Positions 43,747-52,204 of a DNA stretch of 64,000 nucleotides are shown here, in pieces. Below the pieces are notes generated by a model. That model saw only the letters and a program-made list of their open reading frames with translations. It was not told where the DNA came from and ran no database searches. Origin of the DNA: DAIDKA01 sp963726995 (GTDB taxonomy: Bacteria > Pseudomonadota > Gammaproteobacteria > Steroidobacterales > Steroidobacteraceae); assembly GCA_963726995.1 (NCBI GenBank), contig CAVSEP010000007.1, positions 248,001-312,000 of the forward strand, read 5' to 3'. Within the stretch, counting starts at the first letter, position 1. Each line of letters opens with the position of its first letter. Both the position numbers and the translations under genes were made by a program.

Positions 43747-43836
43747 GAACTTCGGATCGCAGCGGACCGAAAACCGGTTCAGCATCTACGCTGTAGGCCA
43801 CCTATCGATTCGCCAGATCGGCGAAAGGAGAATGCC

Positions 43837-44280
43837 ATGAGTCTCGTACGTTGGGATCCATTTGGTGAGTTCGACACGCTGTTCAACCGGCTGGCGGCGG
43901 GATCTGCGCGCTGGCCACGCCTTGCGGCGGCCGGCCAAGGTGGCAAGCTTGAGTGGTCACCAAGCGCCGATATCAGCGAAACGGATGCCGAATTCGTCAT
44001 TCGGGCCGAATTGCCGGCGGTCCCCAAGGAGGATGTTCACGTTACGCTCGATGCGGGCATGATCACCATCAAGGGTGAGCGCAAGCAGAACAAGGAGGAC
44101 AAGACCGAGAAGTTCCACCGCGTGGAGAGCTTCTATGGCAGCTTCGAGCGCAGCTTCTCGTTGCCCGAAAACATCAAGACTGACGCTATCCGCTGCGAGA
44201 GCAAGGACGGGATTCTCACCGTTCACATTCCGAAGGCCGAAGCCCGGAAGGATTCTCCCAAACAGATCCGCGTGCAGTGA
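43837..44280 (+). CDS. Small heat-shock protein, Hsp20 family
   Basis: The 147-residue protein has the N-terminal MSLVRWDPFGEFD, an alpha-crystallin domain (about 43-140) with ELPAVPKEDVHVTLDAGMITIKGER and the closing GILTVHIPKAE. AGGAG lies 7 nt before the ATG. It is an ATP-independent holdase chaperone. It heads an operon with three-BON, CBS and acetyltransferase genes. A 6-bp hairpin abuts the ribosome site (43809-43825). Confidence 0.96.
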   Translation: MSLVRWDPFGEFDTLFNRLAAGSARWPRLAAAGQGGKLEWSPSADISETDAEFVIRAELPAVPKEDVHVTLDAGMITIKGERKQNKEDKTEKFHRVESFYGSFERSFSLPENIKTDAIRCESKDGILTVHIPKAEARKDSPKQIRVQ

Positions 44281-44318
44281 TGCCGCCGATCAACAACGAC
44301 TGACAGAGGGATTCAATC

Positions 44319-44969
44319 ATGAAATCGGACGAAGCAATCAAGCGGGACGTGGAGGCGGAACTGCGGTGGAGCCCGCAGATCAAGGAAACCGACATCGCGG
44401 TGAAGGTCAATGGCGGCGAAGTGACCCTGCTGGGATTCACGGGTAGCTACTACGAGAAGTACCAGGCCGAAATCGTCGCGCGGCGCGTCAAGGGCGTGGC
44501 TGCGGTTGCCAATGACATTCAGGTCAATCTCCCCACCGGCGCCCCCAGCGACCCGGAAATTGCCCGCGCCGCGCTGTTGGCCCTCAAGCTGGCGCTGCCG
44601 TTCAGCTGGGAGGAGATCAAGCCCACGGTTGCCCAGGGGCGCGTTTCGCTGACGGGCGAGGTTGAATGGCACTTTCAGCGCGAGAGCGCCGAGACCGCGA
44701 TGCGCCATCTTGACGGGGTCGTCAGCGTACTGAATCAGATTCGGATCAAGCCACGCGTCGCGCCCGAAAACATCAAGCATCGGATCGAAGACGCGTTCCG
44801 GCGCATCGCCGAGGTGGATGCCAACCATATATCGGTGGAGGCAATCGGCTCGGAAGTCACCCTGCGGGGCGAAGTGCGCTCCTGGGCGGAGCACGATCAG
44901 GCCGTACAAACGGCCTGGGCCGCACCCGGCGTCAGCATGGTGAACAATTCTCTCACGATCCGGACGTGA
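44319..44969 (+). CDS. Three-BON-domain cytoplasmic protein, second copy
   Basis: The 216-residue protein is a paralogue of the one at 33192: it starts MKSDEAIKRDVEAELRW, carries three BON repeats and ends EVRSWAEHDQAVQTAWAAPGV then LTIRT. There is no signal peptide. It lies 38 bp after Hsp20, so the two are probably co-expressed. The function is unknown; an Hsp20-BON pairing suggests a cytoplasmic protective role. Confidence 0.88.
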   Translation: MKSDEAIKRDVEAELRWSPQIKETDIAVKVNGGEVTLLGFTGSYYEKYQAEIVARRVKGVAAVANDIQVNLPTGAPSDPEIARAALLALKLALPFSWEEIKPTVAQGRVSLTGEVEWHFQRESAETAMRHLDGVVSVLNQIRIKPRVAPENIKHRIEDAFRRIAEVDANHISVEAIGSEVTLRGEVRSWAEHDQAVQTAWAAPGVSMVNNSLTIRT

Positions 44970-45053
44970 CACGCACGGGGTGGCGGTCATGAGGCTGCCA
45001 CCCCGGAATCTTGTTCGCCGTCGCGAGGCAGTCGCTTCCAAGGAGCCCGCAGC

Positions 45054-45503
45054 ATGTTATTGAATTCTATCTGCACCATGCAGCCGGTGCGGTGCAAGCC
45101 CCACACGACGGTGCTTGAAGCGGCGCAAATCATGCGTCACAGTCACACCGGTGATCTGGTGGTGGTGGATGACGGCGATGACAAAGCCGCGCCGCTTGGC
45201 TTGCTGACCGATCGCGACATCGTAGTCGAAGTCCTCGCCAAGGGCCTTGACCCTGCCACGACCAGGGTCGGCGCCGTGATCCGGACGCCGGTCGTGATTG
45301 CAAGTGAAACCGAGGACACCTCGCACGCACTGGAACTGATGCGCGTCCATGGCGTTCGACGATTGCCCATCGTGAATCATGAAGGGACGCTGATCGGCAT
45401 CGTTACCGCTGATGACATCCTGCGCAATCTGGCGCTCGATGCCAACTCGCTGGTGGACATCATGTCCCGGGAGCAGTCGCGTGAACAGCGCGTGCGCCGA
45501 TAG
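45054..45503 (+). CDS. Two-CBS-domain protein, second copy
   Basis: The 149-residue protein has CBS motifs at about 8-65 and 75-130 (HSHTGDLVVVDDG, GLLTDRDIVVEV, MRVHGVRRLPIVNHEG, GIVTADDILRNL). It is related to the 18820 protein and to hypoxic response protein-type CBS pairs. It is the third gene of the Hsp20 operon, and the acetyltransferase gene follows after 29 bp. It probably senses AMP/ATP or NAD-type ligands; the target is unknown. Confidence 0.9.
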   Translation: MLLNSICTMQPVRCKPHTTVLEAAQIMRHSHTGDLVVVDDGDDKAAPLGLLTDRDIVVEVLAKGLDPATTRVGAVIRTPVVIASETEDTSHALELMRVHGVRRLPIVNHEGTLIGIVTADDILRNLALDANSLVDIMSREQSREQRVRR

Positions 45504-45532
45504 GACTGGACGATTCATCGGCGGGCAGGCTC

Positions 45533-46045
45533 ATGACTGAGAATTGCGTGCAGACTGACATCGGCGGTGAAACCGTCACCATACGGGCGCTTCATCCCAC
45601 GGACGTGGCAATGGAGGCCGAATTCGTGCGTCAGCTTTCCGCGCAGGCGCGGCGCTATCGCTTCTTCGGCAGCGTCAAGGAGCTCTCGCCCGCCGAGCTG
45701 AAGCTGCTCTGCGATGTGGACGGCAAGAATTCGGTGGCGTTGGTAGCCACCACTCGCAAAGCGGGTCGGGAGGTCGCCATCGGTGTCAGCCGGTACGCGC
45801 CCAGCCAGATGGAGGGGGCGCGCGAAATGGCGCTGACGATCGCCGACGAATGGCAATACAAGGGTTTGGCCGAGCTGCTGATGACTCAGCTGATTGACCA
45901 CGCCAAGGCCAATGGCGTCAAGCAGCTGTACTCCGTGGAGCTCGCGGAGAACGACGCCATGCGGCGCTTGGCACAGACCATCGGCATGCGTCCGTCCCAG
46001 GATCCTGAAGACGCTGCTCAGGTCATTTACACGCTGATCTTGTAG
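45533..46045 (+). CDS. GNAT acetyltransferase, Pat-like domain
   Basis: The 170-residue protein is a single GNAT domain: VTIRALHPTDVAMEAEFVRQLS, RYRFFG, then the acetyl-CoA loop region IADEWQYKGLAELLMTQLIDHAKANGV. RYRFFG and the QYKGLAE form occur in the acetyltransferase part of bacterial Pat enzymes that acetylate acyl-CoA synthetases. The convergent acyl-CoA ligase 41 bp away is therefore a possible substrate; that is inference. It is the last gene of the Hsp20 operon. Confidence 0.85.
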   Translation: MTENCVQTDIGGETVTIRALHPTDVAMEAEFVRQLSAQARRYRFFGSVKELSPAELKLLCDVDGKNSVALVATTRKAGREVAIGVSRYAPSQMEGAREMALTIADEWQYKGLAELLMTQLIDHAKANGVKQLYSVELAENDAMRRLAQTIGMRPSQDPEDAAQVIYTLIL

Positions 46046-46086
46046 CCGTGTCCGGATCGCGGCCGCCAGTGCCGCTGCATCCGCTG

Positions 46087-47871
46087 CTAATGTCCCCGAT
46101 ACAGTTCAGCGATTTCAGCTGAATACCGTGCCTGGATGGCCGCGCGCTTCGGCTTCAGGGTTGGCGTGATCAGACCCGCGCCCACGGTCCAGGGCTCCAG
46201 CGACAGCCACGCCGCTCGCGGCGTGGCGTAACTTGGGAACGCCCGCAGGGTCCGCGCGATGTGTTCCAGAGCCCACTGAGACGCCGCGGGCGAGCGCAAA
46301 TCCGCCATCGTCCGGCAGTCCAGGCCGAGCTCGCCCGCCTTTTGGGCCCAACGAACTGAATTCAGGACGACCAGGGCCGCAAGATAGGGACGCTGCTCTC
46401 CCACGATCATGACCTGGTCGAACACCGGGTCGCTGACAATAGCGGTCTCAAGATCCGCCGGCGCAATCTTCTCCCCCGTCGAGGTGACGATGATGTCCTT
46501 GATCCGGCCCTTGATAAAGACACGGCCATCCTTCAGCTGCGCCTGATCACCGGTGTGCAGCCAGCCTTCCGAATCAAGCGTCACGGCCGTGTCCTGGGGG
46601 CGCTGCCAGTACCCCAGCATGATGTTCGGGCCGCGCGCCAGCAATTCATCCCGGTCACCGATTTGCACGGCAACACCCGGGATAGGCCTGCCGACCGATA
46701 CGGGGTCGTTATCTTCCGGGGTGTTGCAGGCAATCACCGGGGCACTTTCGGTCATGCCGTACCCTTGCAGGAGCGGCACCCCCAAAGCCAAAAACGGTCG
46801 CGCCACTTCTGGCGCCAGCGCCGCCCCACCCGCCACGGCGGCGCGCAGACGACCCCCAAACCGTGCGCGCAGCGGCTTGCCGACGATTCGATCCAAAACG
46901 GAAAAGACGCCCCGCCCGATCGAGGACAGGGAACCTGCGCGTCCCTGACGATGCTCGAACTGCTGCCAGCCCAGGTCAACTGCCCATGCAAACAACAGCC
47001 TTGTCAGCCACGAGCGGTCGACGGTTTCGCGAAGCAGCGCATAGGCGCGTTCGTAGATTCGAGGCACCGAGACGAGGATGGTCGGCCTGATCGTCTCCAG
47101 GTCTTGCATCAGGAGCGAAATGGATCGGGCGAAGGCCACCGTGGCGCCGGCGGCGATGGGCAGATAGTAACCAACGGTGCGTTCAAAGGTGTGCGACAGC
47201 GGCAGAAACGAGACCAGGATGTCATCCGCCACGACCGGCATCACCGCCAGGATCGAATTCACGTTCGAAACGATATTGCGATGTGACAGCATCACGCCCT
47301 TGGGTCGCCCAGTGGTGCCCGAGGTGTACACGATGGCGGCCAGATCGTCCGGCGCCACGGCGTTCACTCCTGCGACCTGCGCGCTGGAGCCATCTGCTGT
47401 GGCGAGCCACTCACCGAAGCTGCGCGCAATGCCGGTATCCGCTGAATCAGCACTGCCCAGGTAGATCACGCGCTGCAGGCGCGGAAATTGCGGCTGCAGG
47501 GATGCGAGAGCCGCCCAGCGCTGCGCCGACTCCACCACCAGCACGGAGGCACCGCTGTCGGCAATGACGTAGGCCAGGCTTTCCGGATTGTCGATGACAT
47601 GGAGCGGTACGCACGCATACCCGGAAGCCAGCGCCGCCTGATCCATGGAGACATGTTCAACGCTGTTCGGGACCAGAATGCCGATCCGCGCCCCGGGGGG
47701 CAGCCGCTCGCTGGCCAAGGCCGAGCGACAGCGCTGCACCTTTGTGTCCATTTCGGCCCAGGAGTAGCTCACCCATGACTGGCTCGCGGTATCAAACTGT
47801 CGATACGCCTCGCGGCCGGGCGTCTGGTGCACGCGGGAGCGAAACAACTCAGCCAGGGTTTGCGCGGACAT
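46087..47871 (-). CDS. AMP-forming long-chain acyl-CoA ligase (FadD15 type)
   Basis: The 594-residue protein is an ANL superfamily enzyme with the P-loop YTSGTTGRPKGVMLSH, the A5 motif GYGMTESAPVIACN and the C-terminal hinge GWLHTGDQAQLKDGRVFIKGR. It activates fatty acids with ATP and CoA. It starts at ATG 47871; seven upstream codons belong to the spacer. The final catalytic lysine lies in a TLKPKRA segment rather than the textbook context, as in FadD15-like members. It is divergent from the P1B ATPase. Confidence 0.92.
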   Translation of the reverse strand: MSAQTLAELFRSRVHQTPGREAYRQFDTASQSWVSYSWAEMDTKVQRCRSALASERLPPGARIGILVPNSVEHVSMDQAALASGYACVPLHVIDNPESLAYVIADSGASVLVVESAQRWAALASLQPQFPRLQRVIYLGSADSADTGIARSFGEWLATADGSSAQVAGVNAVAPDDLAAIVYTSGTTGRPKGVMLSHRNIVSNVNSILAVMPVVADDILVSFLPLSHTFERTVGYYLPIAAGATVAFARSISLLMQDLETIRPTILVSVPRIYERAYALLRETVDRSWLTRLLFAWAVDLGWQQFEHRQGRAGSLSSIGRGVFSVLDRIVGKPLRARFGGRLRAAVAGGAALAPEVARPFLALGVPLLQGYGMTESAPVIACNTPEDNDPVSVGRPIPGVAVQIGDRDELLARGPNIMLGYWQRPQDTAVTLDSEGWLHTGDQAQLKDGRVFIKGRIKDIIVTSTGEKIAPADLETAIVSDPVFDQVMIVGEQRPYLAALVVLNSVRWAQKAGELGLDCRTMADLRSPAASQWALEHIARTLRAFPSYATPRAAWLSLEPWTVGAGLITPTLKPKRAAIQARYSAEIAELYRGH

Positions 47872-47913
47872 GCGGCATGCTACAACGAACACCCGGTGCC
47901 CGCTGACAGATAC

Positions 47914-47927
47914 AAATACCTATTTAC
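47914..47927 (+). promoter_or_regulatory. TACSTAK element between the acyl-CoA ligase and the P1B ATPase
   Basis: The perfect dyad AAATA-CC-TATTT is at 47914-47925, with core TACCTATTTAC at 47917-47927. It lies 45 bp from each divergent start. Confidence 0.55.
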
Positions 47928-47961
47928 AGGCTGCGATCGGCAAGCAGAATGGACTTGCGCA

Positions 47962-50340
47962 ATGTCTAGAAACTTCCGACACACGAGGCCGAACGAGGCG
48001 GATTGCTCCTCGGATTCGCTGGCGCGCGACCCGGTGTGCGGCATGAGCGTGAGCATGCAAGACGCTGCCTACCATCTCGACCGGGACGGGAGCACTTTCT
48101 ACTTCTGCGGGGCTCATTGCCAGGATACCTTCCGGACCAATCCGGACAGGTACCTCAACGCCGCCGATGCCCCATCCGCCGCCACACCAAGGGCGGCGCC
48201 ACCGCAGCCGGCGGGTGCGTCGAGCACGACCTACACCTGTCCCATGCACCCGCAGATCCGCCGCGGCCAGCCTGGGAATTGCCCAATCTGTGGCATGGTG
48301 CTGGAGCCGCTACAGCCGGCCGCAGGTGCCGTCCCGAGTTCCGAACTGCGCCGGATGACGCTGCGGTTCTGGATGGCGGCAGTGCTTGCCTTGCCCGTGG
48401 TGGTTCTGGAGATGGGCGGACATCTTTCGGCCTTTCACCTGCATCACTACCTTCCGCCCGGAACGTCAATGTGGATCCAGTTTGTGTTTGCGACCCCGGT
48501 GATCCTGTGGGCCGGTTGGCCGCTGCTCGGACGTGGCTTGGAGTCGGTGCGGCAACATTCGCTGAACATGTTCAGCCTCGTGACGCTCGGAATTGGCGCG
48601 GCGTACCTGTACAGCCTTGCCGCGACCTTTGCGCCGACGCTATTTCCTACCGCACTACGCGGGGACGACGGCGTCATCGCCGTCTACTACGAGGCCGCCG
48701 CCGTCATCACGGTCCTCGTGCTGCTCGGCCAGGTGCTCGAATTGCGGGCACACGAAGCCACCGGCGGCGCGCTTCGCGCCCTGCTCAATCTCGCCCCAAA
48801 GGTCGCGCGTCGTCTTACGGCGGACGGGAACGACGAGGAGATTGCCCTGCAGCTCGTGCAGGTGGGCGACCATCTGCGCGTGCGGCCCGGAGAAGCCGTG
48901 CCGGTGGACGGCACCGTGCTGGAAGGCCGCAGCTCAGTCGATGAATCGCTGATCACTGGCGAATCCATGCCGGTCGTGAAGGATAGCGGTTCGCGGGTAA
49001 CCGGAGGCACGATGAATGGCACCGGCGGACTCGTCGTGCGGGCCGATCATGTGGGAGCGGATACCGTGCTCGCAGGCATCGTACGGATGGTTGCCGATGC
49101 GCAGCGAAGCCGTGCACCGATTCAGAAACTGGCTGATGCAGTGGCTTCCTGGTTCGTTCCGGCGGTGATTCTGGTAGCACTGGGTGCATTCATCGGCTGG
49201 ATGCTCCTCGGACCACCACCACAGCTGGGTTACGCGCTCGTCGCCGCTGTCTCGGTCCTGATTATCGCCTGTCCCTGTGCCCTGGGCCTTGCAACTCCCA
49301 TGTCAATCATGGTCGGTATCGGCAAGGGGGCCAGCGCCGGCATCTTGATCAAGGACGCCGAATCCCTTGAACGCTTTGAGAAGATCGATACCCTCGTCTT
49401 CGACAAGACCGGGACCTTGACCGAAGGCCGACCGCGCATGATCGCACTCGCCGCAACGGGAGCCTTCACGGAACAGTCGGTGCTCACGCTGGCCGCAAGT
49501 CTGGAGCGCTCAAGCGAGCATCCGCTCGCCGCCGCAGTCGTGGCGGCTGCTCATGGGCGCGGCTTGACGCTGGGCGAGGTTGCCGACTTCCGCGCCCTGC
49601 CGGGCAAGGGAATTGCCGGCACCGTCAATGGCCGCCAGGTCAGCATCGGGAATTCCCAGCTCCTTGATGACCTGCGCGTCGATGCGCGCGAACTCGAGCC
49701 ACGCGCCCAAAGCCTGCGACGCGAGGGAGCCACGACAATGTTCGTTGCCATCGACGGCAACCTTGCCGGCGTGATCGCCGTTGCGGATCCCATCAAGGCC
49801 GGCGCCCCCGCCGCTTTGAACCAGCTGCGCAGCGCCGGTATTCGCCTCATCCTCGTGACCGGCGACAATCATGAGTCTGCGCAGGTCATCGCACGAAGAG
49901 TCGGCATCACGGATATCCGAGCCGGGGTGCTGCCCGAGGGCAAAGGCGCAATCGTCCGGCAGCTGCGCGCCCAGGGGCGGGTCGTCGCCATGGCCGGCGA
50001 CGGGGTCAATGACGCGCCGGCGCTGGCTGAGGCGGACGTGGGCGTGGCCATGGGCACGGGCACGGATGTGGCGATCCAGAGCGCTGGGATCACGCTGTTG
50101 AAGGGCGATCTTGCCGGCATTGCGCGCGCCTTGGCCTTGAGTCGGGCGACAATGGCCAACATCCGCCAGAACCTGCTGCTCGCCTTTGCCTACAACGTGC
50201 TTGGCATACCGCTGGCCGCTGGCATCCTGTATCCCGCCTTCGGCCTGCTGCTCAGTCCCGTGGTCGCCGCCGCCGCAATGAGTCTAAGTTCGGTGTCGGT
50301 CATCGCCAACGCCCTGCGTTTGCGGTCCCTGCAGCTGTGA
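47962..50340 (+). CDS. P1B-type heavy-metal ATPase, copper/silver group, with YHS and HMBD domains
   Basis: The 792-residue protein has a YHS domain (about 22-70, RDPVCGM and FYFCGAHC), then a heavy-metal-binding domain YTCPMHPQIRRGQPGNCPICGM, then eight membrane helices and the ATPase core. CPC (Cys437, Cys439) and DKTGT (Asp481), TGDN, GDGVNDAPAL are intact. It has no classic N-terminal HMA domain (GMTCxxC). CPC and this N-terminus point to copper or silver export, perhaps metal delivery to oxidases. The start is ATG 47962, where the YHS domain begins soon after. Confidence 0.93.
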   Translation: MSRNFRHTRPNEADCSSDSLARDPVCGMSVSMQDAAYHLDRDGSTFYFCGAHCQDTFRTNPDRYLNAADAPSAATPRAAPPQPAGASSTTYTCPMHPQIRRGQPGNCPICGMVLEPLQPAAGAVPSSELRRMTLRFWMAAVLALPVVVLEMGGHLSAFHLHHYLPPGTSMWIQFVFATPVILWAGWPLLGRGLESVRQHSLNMFSLVTLGIGAAYLYSLAATFAPTLFPTALRGDDGVIAVYYEAAAVITVLVLLGQVLELRAHEATGGALRALLNLAPKVARRLTADGNDEEIALQLVQVGDHLRVRPGEAVPVDGTVLEGRSSVDESLITGESMPVVKDSGSRVTGGTMNGTGGLVVRADHVGADTVLAGIVRMVADAQRSRAPIQKLADAVASWFVPAVILVALGAFIGWMLLGPPPQLGYALVAAVSVLIIACPCALGLATPMSIMVGIGKGASAGILIKDAESLERFEKIDTLVFDKTGTLTEGRPRMIALAATGAFTEQSVLTLAASLERSSEHPLAAAVVAAAHGRGLTLGEVADFRALPGKGIAGTVNGRQVSIGNSQLLDDLRVDARELEPRAQSLRREGATTMFVAIDGNLAGVIAVADPIKAGAPAALNQLRSAGIRLILVTGDNHESAQVIARRVGITDIRAGVLPEGKGAIVRQLRAQGRVVAMAGDGVNDAPALAEADVGVAMGTGTDVAIQSAGITLLKGDLAGIARALALSRATMANIRQNLLLAFAYNVLGIPLAAGILYPAFGLLLSPVVAAAAMSLSSVSVIANALRLRSLQL

Positions 50341-50347
50341 AAATACG

Positions 50348-51220
50348 CTACGACAAGAGCGCCCGAATGTCGTGCAGCTCCCGCCGTCTTGCGGCATCGA
50401 CTTTGGGAAATTTCAGTCGCAGGGTTCCCAGCGTGTCCAGAATGATCTGCGACACGATCAATCGGGCGTTTTTCTTGTCATCGGCAGGTATGGCGTACCA
50501 TGGAGCTGCCGCCGTGCTTGTGGCGCGCAAACACTCCGCGTAGGCGTGCATGTACTGCTTCCAATATCTCCTTTCTGTCATGTCCGCCATGCTGAATTTC
50601 CAGTTCTTGTCCGGGTCATCGATTCGCTGAAGAAACCGCTTGCGCTGTTCCTCAGCGGAAATGTGCAGAAAGAACTTCACCGTCACTGTTCCGTTTCGGT
50701 GCAGGTGCTGCTCCAGGTCCACAATGGAGTTGAATCGCCCTTGCCACAGGGACTCCTGCGGTTCTACGGGGGGCAAATCCTCGGCACGCAGAATCTTCGG
50801 GTGCACCCGAGCTATGAGCACTTCTTCGTAGTACGAGCGATTGAAGATGCCGATTTGGCCCCGCTCCGGCAATTCGCGGGTTGTCCGCCATAGGAAGTCG
50901 TGCTCAAGCTCTGCCTGGCTGGGATGCTTGAAGCTGTGCACCTGGCAGCCCTGCGGATTGACACCGGACATGATGTGCGAGATGGCGCCGTCCTTGCCGG
51001 CCGCATCCATGGCCTGAAAGATCAGCAGCAGGGAATACCGATTGTCGGCATAAAGCAGCCGCTGCCGGGCCGCCAGCTGGTGGACGTGGTTCTCCAGCAG
51101 CCGTTTGTAGTCCTGCTTCGTTCTGTAGAGCGGTTTGATGGCCGTCGGCCATTTGGAGAGATTGAGTTTCTTGCCCGGCGGAACTCGAAATACCTTGGAG
51201 TCCAAATTCATCTGCTGCAT
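50348..51220 (-). CDS. Polyphosphate kinase 2 family protein
   Basis: The 290-residue PPK2 has Walker A FQAMDAAGKDGAI, the Walker B-like NRSYYEEVLIARVHP and a lid region HISAEEQRKRFLQR, a complete single-domain enzyme. It transfers phosphate between polyphosphate and nucleotides. The class (ADP, AMP or both) is not decidable by eye. It lies 26 bp downstream of the CBS-BON gene on the same strand. The polyphosphate-binding CHAD protein is encoded 10 kb to the left in the same block. Confidence 0.93.
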   Translation of the reverse strand: MQQMNLDSKVFRVPPGKKLNLSKWPTAIKPLYRTKQDYKRLLENHVHQLAARQRLLYADNRYSLLLIFQAMDAAGKDGAISHIMSGVNPQGCQVHSFKHPSQAELEHDFLWRTTRELPERGQIGIFNRSYYEEVLIARVHPKILRAEDLPPVEPQESLWQGRFNSIVDLEQHLHRNGTVTVKFFLHISAEEQRKRFLQRIDDPDKNWKFSMADMTERRYWKQYMHAYAECLRATSTAAAPWYAIPADDKKNARLIVSQIILDTLGTLRLKFPKVDAARRRELHDIRALLS

Positions 51221-51246
51221 TCCCTGGCTGCAAGGATGCCGGCGCC

Positions 51247-51975
51247 CTAGGCGGCCGGCCGCGCCTCATCGGATCCCTGACTGATCACGGCTCCGGAAAT
51301 CGGTTCGAAGCAGACCATGTGGTCGCGAACGGAGCGTGCGCCTTCAATGTTTTCGGCGATTACGCCCAGCGCAGGTCGCAGCCTGTCGTCCGTAATGACG
51401 CCGTGGAGTTCGATCACGCCGTCCCTCACCCGGCAATCGATTGCCGATCGTGGCGTCCATTGCTGTCGGTCCACCGCTTGTAGGAAACGCGCCCGAATCT
51501 GTGCGTCCGTGACGGCCGGGGCGTCGCCGCCGCCGGGCATCAACTTGACCAGGGCTTTGACCAGATCGGCGCGCGCAATGATGCCCAGCAGACTACCACC
51601 GTCAATCACGAGCACGCGCCTCACCCGGCGCGATTCCATCACGGCAACGACTTCGGCGAGTGAGGCATCCGGTCCAACCGAGATTACGGAACCGTCGATC
51701 AATTCGGCCACCGTCCTGGCATGCGAGCGCACATAGTCCTGTGCCATATGTCCCGCCGATAGGAAGGACGCCAGCCAGCTCGCATGGCGCGCGGTTCCGG
51801 TTTCCGCGCGTCGCAGCAAGTCTCCTTCAGTGATCATTCCGATCACCGCACCCGAATCATCCACGACGGGCAGACCGCTGATGCGATTCTGAACCATGAG
51901 GTGCGCGGCATCCTTGAGCGACGCCGAACCCATGACCGTCACCGTCTTTGCAGTCATGACATCAGATGCTTTCAT
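51247..51975 (-). CDS. CBS-CBS-BON fusion protein
   Basis: The 242-residue protein has a CBS pair (about 5-60 and 90-150) and a C-terminal BON domain (about 160-225: DCRVRDGVIELHGVITDDRLRPALGVIAENIEGARSV). It starts at ATG 51975 (MKASDVMTAKTV). This fusion joins the two module types found separately in the Hsp20 operon, so BON and CBS proteins probably work together. It is followed by PPK2 after 26 bp. A TACCTAT element is 105-120 bp upstream. Confidence 0.92.
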   Translation of the reverse strand: MKASDVMTAKTVTVMGSASLKDAAHLMVQNRISGLPVVDDSGAVIGMITEGDLLRRAETGTARHASWLASFLSAGHMAQDYVRSHARTVAELIDGSVISVGPDASLAEVVAVMESRRVRRVLVIDGGSLLGIIARADLVKALVKLMPGGGDAPAVTDAQIRARFLQAVDRQQWTPRSAIDCRVRDGVIELHGVITDDRLRPALGVIAENIEGARSVRDHMVCFEPISGAVISQGSDEARPAA

Positions 51976-52080
51976 ATGGATGGCTCCAGGCAAGAATCGC
52001 GTGATTCTGGCGCCTTGCAGGATTGCCCCGAATCAGTACAAACCACAGCGCCGCCCGTTCCCCGGTCATGCACAGAGCCT

Positions 52081-52095
52081 TCGCATAGGTACAAG
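52081..52095 (-). promoter_or_regulatory. TACSTAK element upstream of the CBS-BON-PPK2 operon
   Basis: Minus strand CTTGTACCTATGCGA, one mismatch to the 15-mer at 20244-20258. It is about 110 bp from both the CBS-BON start (51975) and the divergent exported-protein start (52205). Confidence 0.6.
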
Positions 52096-52204
52096 ACCGG
52101 ACTGACGTCCGCCAGTGCCTGGTCAACCATGTGGGCATGGTAACGATTCCCACCAGGCAGGCGCCCAGGTGAATATCCACGGCAAGGAAGGCTATCCGTG
52201 GTGG

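Noticed and set aside
43809..43830. Hairpin abutting the Hsp20 ribosome site as an RNA thermometer
   Set aside because: The 6-bp stem ends just before AGGAG and does not pair with it; no anti-Shine-Dalgarno sequence is visible.
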